Below are positions 51,646-56,325 of a stretch of 56,325 nucleotides of DNA, in pieces. The translations under genes and the position numbers were made by a program. Under the pieces are notes generated by a model. It made no database searches and had not been told where the DNA came from. It was given only the letters and a program-made list of their open reading frames with translations. Each line of letters begins with the position of its first letter. Within the stretch, counting starts at the first letter, position 1. The DNA is from an uncultured Elusimicrobiales bacterium (GTDB lineage Bacteria > Elusimicrobiota > Elusimicrobia > Elusimicrobiales > Elusimicrobiaceae). The stretch is from contig CALVFA010000019.1 in NCBI GenBank assembly GCA_944326725.1, positions 1-56,325 on the forward strand, read 5' to 3'.

Positions 51646-52686
51646 TTACCGGCACAAATCCTGTTGAGATAATATTTTTTGCAAAAGACGAGGGAAAGCA
51701 TATTCTTTCAAATTTTGCTGCGCCACCGGAGAAAATCCTTCTGGCACAGGAAACGATCTTGGCACAGTTACCAGGTAAAACCACGCATATATTACCCGAT
51801 GGGAAAGCACATGCTTTACCGGACCGCAGAGCAAACAAGGGGTGCAAGAGGAAAAGTATTTCTGCCAAAGAGGGTTCTTTTTTAACTGCTCTAAAGTAAC
51901 AGGGCCATCGGTTTCTATTAACGGAAATTCATAAAGCCCCCGCCAAATATCTTGTTTCTCCCGCCGGTGCAGCCATGTGCAGCGGCCCTGCTTTACATAT
52001 ATATAGGAAAAGAAGCGGTTAGAAATAGAAGTTTTATCTTTACGTACAGGCAGCTGGCTCACGCGCCCGGTTTTATAAGCAACGCAGCGGCGGGAGAATG
52101 GACATTTTTTGCAATCCGGCTGACCGGGCACGCACTGCAAGGCCCCAAAATCCATAATAGCTTGGTTATAATCGTCCGGACGACGAATATCCAACAGCTT
52201 TTGGGCTAAATCATGAAAACACTTTTTTCCCGCCGCCGTGTCAGCAGGGGTATCTATCCCAAATATTCGGGCCAAGACCCGGTACACATTGCCGTCCACC
52301 ACCGCATAGGGCATTTGATAAGCAAAAGAGCAAATGGCCGCCGCCGTATATTCGCCCACTCCTTTTAAAGCAAGCACTTCAGGATAAGAGGAGGGGAAAA
52401 CCCCGTTCATACTCCGCGCGGCCTCATGCAAGTTGCGCGCCCGGCTGTAATAGCCCAGCCCTTCCCAGTATTTCAACACCTCATCTTGGCTTGCCTCCGC
52501 CAAGCTCTGCACATTGGGGAAGCGTTTCACAAAACGCAAAAAATAATCATACCCCTGCGCTACGCGGGTCTGCTGCAAAATAATCTCTGAAATCCAGATA
52601 AGATACGGGTCTTTCACTTCCCGCCAAGGAAGCGCCCTTTTATGTATGGCATACCAAGAGAGTAAAATAGAGGAGAAATCTTTCAT
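51646..52686 (-). CDS. mutY: A/G-specific adenine glycosylase MutY
   Basis: A 346-residue DNA glycosylase that removes adenine opposite 8-oxoguanine. Glu34 (ISEIILQQT) is the catalytic acid, the helix-hairpin-helix is LKGVGEYTAAAI (about 108-119), Asp131 in VVDGNV is the second catalytic residue, and the 4Fe-4S loop is C185-x6-C192-x2-C195-x5-C201. The C-terminal NUDIX-like 8-oxoG recognition domain runs from about 215. I start at 52686 (MKDFSS), leaving off a 19-codon extension without support. It marks the last ordinary gene before the AT-rich right end. Confidence 0.93.
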   Translation of the reverse strand: MKDFSSILLSWYAIHKRALPWREVKDPYLIWISEIILQQTRVAQGYDYFLRFVKRFPNVQSLAEASQDEVLKYWEGLGYYSRARNLHEAARSMNGVFPSSYPEVLALKGVGEYTAAAICSFAYQMPYAVVDGNVYRVLARIFGIDTPADTAAGKKCFHDLAQKLLDIRRPDDYNQAIMDFGALQCVPGQPDCKKCPFSRRCVAYKTGRVSQLPVRKDKTSISNRFFSYIYVKQGRCTWLHRREKQDIWRGLYEFPLIETDGPVTLEQLKKNPLWQKYFSSCTPCLLCGPVKHVLSHRVIYAWFYLVTVPRSFPVPEGFSPVAQQNLKEYAFPRLLQKILSQQDLCR

Positions 52687-53270
52687 AGGCAGTTCTATTT
52701 TACTATTTTTTAGTATTCCGCCGGGATTTTGGAGCCTAGTCAAAGGTTTTGAGACTTTTTATCAGCTCTTTTCTCCTAATTGCAGCTAAGTTTGATTTTT
52801 CAGTAGCCTTGAAGCCCTCAATATACCCTATTTTTGTTTTAAAGCATTTTCCGCTAATGTCAAAAACCAATATAACTGAATATTTTGTGAAAATTAATTC
52901 CAATAAAAAACAGGGGGAAAAGAGGGGGAAATACTTTTATTTAAAAATACAAATTCGAACCTGATTTTGCAAAAAAATATTTTGGTTTTTCTTATCCTGT
53001 TTTTAACAAAAAACGACCCCAAATTACAAAATGTTAAAAAAATAAAGCCTGTTTTTGCTGTTTTTGAAAATAAAAAAATCATTACCAGTTTTTCGGACTC
53101 TGCAAAACAACCTCCAAAGAGCCATTTAAAGATACGCAAAAATCTAAGTCTTAATAGCATATTAGTATTTTTTAATCCTCTTTCAGGCCTGTTTTTTCAT
53201 ACGTCCGCTTATATTTTGAAAGGCAAAACTGCTGTTTTCTCGTCGGAGAAATAGACTTGTGCACAATTTG
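52687..53270. other. AT-rich non-coding region between mutY and the unknown DNA-binding gene
   Basis: About 580 bases clearly richer in A and T than the rest. Several short open frames exist on both strands but have poor composition, no ribosome binding sites and overlap each other. TTTTGCAAAAAAATATTTTGG near 52965 resembles palindromes found further right. Confidence 0.5.
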
Positions 53271-53335
53271 TGACATATGTTGACATATAATTGACATATA
53301 TTGACATATGTCAAAATATTTCTTATTATATGTCA
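53271..53335. promoter_or_regulatory. Phased TGACATAT operator array
   Basis: TGACATAT occurs at 53271, 53281, 53292 and 53302, spaced 10, 11 and 10 bases, so all four face the same side of the helix. The last forms the palindrome TGACATATGTCA (53302-53313), and an inverted ATATGTCA lies at 53328-53335. The array covers the -35 and -10 boxes of the next gene, which suggests a repressor binding cooperatively, perhaps the gene's own product. Confidence 0.75.
53301..53329 (+). promoter_or_regulatory. Promoter of the unknown DNA-binding gene
   Basis: TTGACA, 17 bases, TATTAT: one of the best matches to a housekeeping promoter in the window, embedded in the operator array. Expected transcription start is near 53336. 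Confidence 0.65.
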
Positions 53336-53387
53336 AAAGGCTGTGTAAATCCCGGTGGATAACCCTTTTAAAAGGAGATAAAATCTT

Positions 53388-54203
53388 ATGGCGTCTGATA
53401 TGGAAAACAAGGTCAAAATACGCTTTAAATTTCGCTCCGGAGAGGAGTTTGAAGCAGAAGGCAGCCCTGATTTTATTGAGAAACAGCGGGCGGACTTCCT
53501 GCATTTAATTGGAAAAGAAAAAAAGGCTCCTGCGTGCCCGCCCTCCACTTTTAATCACCCGCAATACACCCCAGCGGAAAGACCGCAGCCAACACCGGCA
53601 GCCCCAGGCCACACCTTATCCACCCAAACAGATGAAAGCTTTTCTTCCGCTCCGGCTGCCCTGCGAAGAGGCCATGAGTCAGCCTCGGCCCCGCTCCAGG
53701 CACAAGAAGTGCCGGACGGAGCCTTTCCAGCCCTCTCTCCGGCGCCGCATTTTGACAGCCCCAGCCGCACCGCTTCAGAAGGATACCACTCCTCTCATTT
53801 TGCATTTTCTCAGGGGCCAGAAAGGGTTTCTTCCCCGCAGAATAACTCTTTAGAGCAGGGGGACAACCTGCGCTGGTGGGAAGAAATTGCAAAAATAGAG
53901 AATGAACACGTCTTTTTACGCAAAAAAAGCCGCTTGCTTTCTCCCGAAACAGCCGCCCTGCTGTTAATCGGGGCGGCACAGAGCCTACTCAAAACTCCGC
54001 AATACAGTGCCTTGGCTCTGTCCAAGTCTTTAGCCAAATCCGGCTACGGAGGGGGGCGGTTGGACCGTATTTTGGGCGGAGAAATCAAAAGGGGGACTAT
54101 CCTGGCCTTTGGAAGTAAGCGATCCCGCGCTTACCGCCTGTCTGATGAAGGGTTTGCCAGGGCTTTTGTCTTGGCCGGGAAAATAGCCGAGGAGTGGCAT
54201 TAA
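53388..54203 (+). CDS. Unknown protein with winged-helix-like C-terminus
   Basis: A 271-residue protein I do not recognise. Residues 1-45 form a small charged beta-rich module (VKIRFKFRSGEEFEAEGSP). Residues 46-160 are a flexible P/S/A-rich linker. Residues 162-271 look folded: a WWEEI helix, LLIGAAQSLL, then ALSKSLAKSGYGGGRLDRIL resembling a helix-turn-helix and SRAYRLSDEGFARAF resembling the wing and last helix. This suggests a DNA-binding protein with a separate N-terminal interaction module. AAAGGAGA lies ten bases before the ATG. It is flanked by phased operator boxes upstream and iterons downstream, so regulator, replication initiator or partition protein are all possible. Confidence 0.6.
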   Translation: MASDMENKVKIRFKFRSGEEFEAEGSPDFIEKQRADFLHLIGKEKKAPACPPSTFNHPQYTPAERPQPTPAAPGHTLSTQTDESFSSAPAALRRGHESASAPLQAQEVPDGAFPALSPAPHFDSPSRTASEGYHSSHFAFSQGPERVSSPQNNSLEQGDNLRWWEEIAKIENEHVFLRKKSRLLSPETAALLLIGAAQSLLKTPQYSALALSKSLAKSGYGGGRLDRILGGEIKRGTILAFGSKRSRAYRLSDEGFARAFVLAGKIAEEWH

Positions 54204-54240
54204 TACTCCAATCCGCCCAAACCCCACACACCAATCCCTT

Positions 54241-54350
54241 TTTTACAGCCCAAATACCCTGAATTTGGGGGCCTATTTTACAGCCAAACACCCTGAGCTT
54301 GGTCCTATTTTACAGCCCAAACGCTCTGAACCAGGGCCCTATTAAGGGAT
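54241..54350. repeat. Three iteron-like direct repeats
   Basis: TTTTACAGCCCAAATACCCT at 54241, TTTTACAGCCAAACACCCTG at 54276 and TTTTACAGCCCAAACGCTCT at 54308, spaced 35 and 32 bases, each followed by a GG..CCTA end. They start 37 bases after the stop of the unknown gene. Confidence 0.8.
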
Positions 54351-54950
54351 CATTGCAAATTCTCTTTACTTGGGTCTCAAGAACATTCATTTAAAGTTAT
54401 GTCCAGCCAAAATGCACTTTCTAGAATATTCTTTTAGGCAAAGATTTTATATTTCCAAATAAACCAAAAAACTCACATCATATTTCCCCATTTTTATCAA
54501 TGCAAAATCGCACTTGTTTTTGCAAAATATTTTTCTGGACTAATAACAAATATTTTGTTTGGCAGAAAAAGGGAAAAAACAGATAAAAATAGAGCGCAGG
54601 GGGAGTATTTGTCAGATTAAAATAACTAACGATAATTTTTATTATGTTAACTTAATTGTAGATAAAATCAGATTTTAAACATCTATATTTAATATTATAT
54701 AAAATCTATTTTTGTTTAAATATTAATGATTTTTAAATAAAAAATATCAAAATACTTTAGATTTATTCTAGAAGCAAAAAAATGTTTTTTATCAACACAA
54801 CAAAATAGCAAAATATTTTGCAAACACTAAAATTTTGACCTGAAATTGATTACAAAAAGAGTTGAACTGGTTATAAAAAATATTATTGAAAACTGTAAAT
54901 TTTAGGTTGTTTTTGCAAAGAAAAACAAAGAGTTATCCTATTTATTAAAC
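54351..54950. other. AT-rich non-coding stretch
   Basis: Strongly AT-rich, no gene. It contains a perfect palindrome GCAAAATATTTTGC at 54808-54821 and close relatives at 54522-54535 and 54545-54557. Such easily melted DNA is typical of origins but is not proof. Confidence 0.5.
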
Positions 54951-55052
54951 GCAAAATTAGCTCTTTTTTTAAAATGCCCTAAAACATTTTCCCCCATATC
55001 CCAGTTACCCCCTTTTGGTCCTGGGGCATTTTAAAAAAGGCCTTAATTTTGC
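54951..55052. repeat. Long inverted repeat, 29-base arms
   Basis: The left arm (54951-54979, GCAAAATTAG... to ...AAAATGCCC) and the right arm (55024-55052, reverse complement GCAAAATTAAGG... to ...AAAATGCCC) match except for a few bases in the middle. The 44-base loop is rich in runs of C. Confidence 0.8.
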
Positions 55053-55208
55053 TTTTAGCTGTTTTTGCTACCACTATGGGCCGAACAGGGGTCTTTTATC
55101 TGCTAGATAGTTCTCCTATCCTTGTTTTAGTTTTATCTTAGGCTTAAACAATATGCCTTGAGAGTACGCTGTTGTCTTATTTGATATCAAGAGAAGGATA
55201 TTTTAGGG

Positions 55209-55402
55209 GATAGTATAAAGGCAGTTTGGGAGTATAGTATAGGTCGGACAATCTGCGGTGTGCCAGCAATTTGGGGTACTATAAGGCGGTTTGAGAATAT
55301 AGTATAGGAGATTTTTTGGGGGTATAGTATAAAAGGTGAAGTTTGCACACACTTTAGCTTGCAACGGTATAGTATAGGCGGTATTGAGGGTAGCATAAAA
55401 GG
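55209..55402. repeat. Seven-copy TATAGTATA box array
   Basis: Boxes of the form GGTATAGTATARRGG are centred at 55213, 55237, 55279, 55302, 55327, 55372 and 55393. The gaps of 24, 42, 23, 25, 45 and 21 bases are close to two or four helical turns, as if two boxes were missing. The core is a near-palindrome. The surrounding sequence has no gene. Confidence 0.82.
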
Positions 55403-55497
55403 TTTCTTTTTCATTTTGAAAGGCTATGGCGGGAGGGCTGGGCAGCGGAGCTAAACCAAACGGACTTCTAGCTACATTATCAAGCAGCATGATGTCC

Positions 55498-55539
55498 AAA
55501 CATAAAAGACGCCTAGACTAGCCCGGGTCTTTTATGTTT
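55498..55539. repeat. Perfect hairpin with 13-base arms
   Basis: AAACATAAAAGAC and GTCTTTTATGTTT enclose 16 bases. It could be a terminator acting on either strand or part of the repeat-rich module. Confidence 0.65.
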
Positions 55540-56325
55540 TCCTTGGGCAGCAGAGAGCAAAAAGTAATTTGTAAACAAAACAGATTTAGCATATTGTATT
55601 GGGCTGGATTTATAAAACATAACTACACGGTATAAATAAAGAGCACAACCCAAACGAGCCCACTTTTGGAAAATATGGAAAATTTGGAAAATATAAAACA
55701 ATATCTAAAATCTGAGAGGAAAAGGGGGAAAACTGCCCTTTTTTCTTTTGCAGGCGGTATTAACAAAACTTTTTCTCCCCCCTTTAAAACCCGCCGCTTT
55801 TGGCTTTTGGCTTTCTTAGCCTTAACGTTTAGCCCCTTCCCCCTTTAGCCTTTTTAGCTTTTAACTTCTAGCATTTAGTGTTCGGCGCTTGGGGTTTCGT
55901 GTTTAGCATTTGGCTTTTAGTTTTTAGCTTATGACTTTTTAGCTTTTAGATTCATGTTTTCCCCACTCTAACAGGAGACTAATTTGCTCAAAGGAGTTCT
56001 CTCTCCTTTACTTACAGGGTCCCCCCAAAAAGCTTTTTCCCCATGCTTGCTCTTCCTGCATAAAAGGGAGATTTCCCCCCCCTTTCGTAAGATTCCACAT
56101 TTTACAAAACCACTCTATAGCGTCTAGCCTCACCCATAGGTGCCGGCTTACTTTTCACTCGGCACGAGCTACGTTCTCTTTTGTCAATATATGTACGCCC
56201 AAGGGGACACACCATAGCACTAAAGCCCGCCCATAATATATCTGCCTTTTTACCTTGTTTTACGATACGACCTCTCATTTACATTCAAATAAGCGCCAGG
56301 CGCACCTCTGAGAGACTACGCAATA
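55540..56325. other. Right end of the window, low-complexity and gene-free
   Basis: A small tandem repeat (three copies of GGAAAATWT) lies at about 55667-55694 and a drifting TTTAGC/TTTTAGCTT-type low-complexity tract at about 55795-55955. From 55960 to the end I see no gene, RNA or repeat. Confidence 0.45.

Noticed and set aside
52749-53254. Small frames in the AT-rich region, both strands
   Set aside because: They overlap each other, are rich in F, K, I and N as expected by chance from AT-rich DNA, and lack ribosome binding sites.
53340-54800. Chromosomal origin with DnaA boxes
   Set aside because: Single near-matches such as GGTGGATAAC at about 53354 and TTATCAACA at about 54789 are too few and unclustered to call a classic oriC; the origin idea is kept only as an open possibility.
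55187-55499. Minus-strand frames over the TATAGTATA array
   Set aside because: They only translate the repeated boxes (YTIP-like units) and have no start signals.
52687-56325. Insertion sequence or prophage
   Set aside because: No transposase, integrase or phage structural gene is present, and no flanking target duplication was seen.

Overview
The window looks like chromosomal DNA from a small-genome, anaerobic Gram-negative gut bacterium. Outer-membrane proteins (OprB-type porin, TolC, FadL), several lipoproteins, a clostridial-type ferredoxin, the [FeFe]-hydrogenase maturase HydE and an agmatine-type acid-resistance system all point that way. Overall gene content resembles gut Elusimicrobiota, but this is recall, not a database match. 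Genes are short, tightly packed, often end-to-start overlapping, and separated by strong hairpin-T terminators.

Layout. 1-0.85 kb: the last codons of pgk, a strange array of duplicated pgk tails with terminators, then secG. 0.9-12.2 kb: GNAT acetyltransferase, tRNA-Leu, a coupled trio of two EamA transporters and a HAD phosphatase, a cyclodeaminase-family enzyme, two large unrecognised proteins (six helical repeats; GYF_2 plus one membrane span), hydE and pepT. 12.3-18 kb: WHy-type lipoprotein, FeoA-FeoB fusion, ferredoxin with a truncated duplicate, and a secreted ankyrin/coiled-coil protein. 18.4-26 kb: an overlapping nuclease / LtaS-like / glycerol-kinase-like operon, tRNA-Arg, a POT-like transporter and a TPR-HEPN-like protein. 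26.2-33.4 kb: LapC/PbgA-like sulfatase-fold protein, YbaK-like deacylase, DUF805, GDPD-like, HD, Sir2, SPL-family radical SAM and Kv-like channel. 33.5-38.9 kb: an arginine/agmatine system with the same three components and order as chlamydial AaxA-AaxB-AaxC, followed by a separate PLP-dependent decarboxylase. 39.3-43.4 kb: RmuC, a small lipoprotein and an ECF sigma / anti-sigma / secreted-protein operon. 43.7-48.4 kb: MacAB-TolC efflux operon. 48.5-52.7 kb: DUF486, dCMP deaminase, TPR membrane protein, FadL-like protein and MutY.

The last 3.6 kb (52.7-56.3 kb) are different: AT-rich, almost gene-free, and full of organised DNA signals around one unknown winged-helix-like protein gene. Upstream of it are four TTGACATAT boxes spaced one helical turn apart over a good promoter; downstream are three 32-35-bp iterons, a long inverted repeat with 29-nt arms, and seven TATAGTATA boxes spaced about two or four helical turns apart. 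This is the best candidate for an undescribed replication, partition or regulatory module.

Two genome-wide habits stand out. At least nine genes have a -10 box ending six or seven bases before the start codon and no ribosome binding site, so they are probably read from leaderless mRNAs. Intergenic regions repeatedly contain degenerate short tandem duplications, including copies of neighbouring gene ends.
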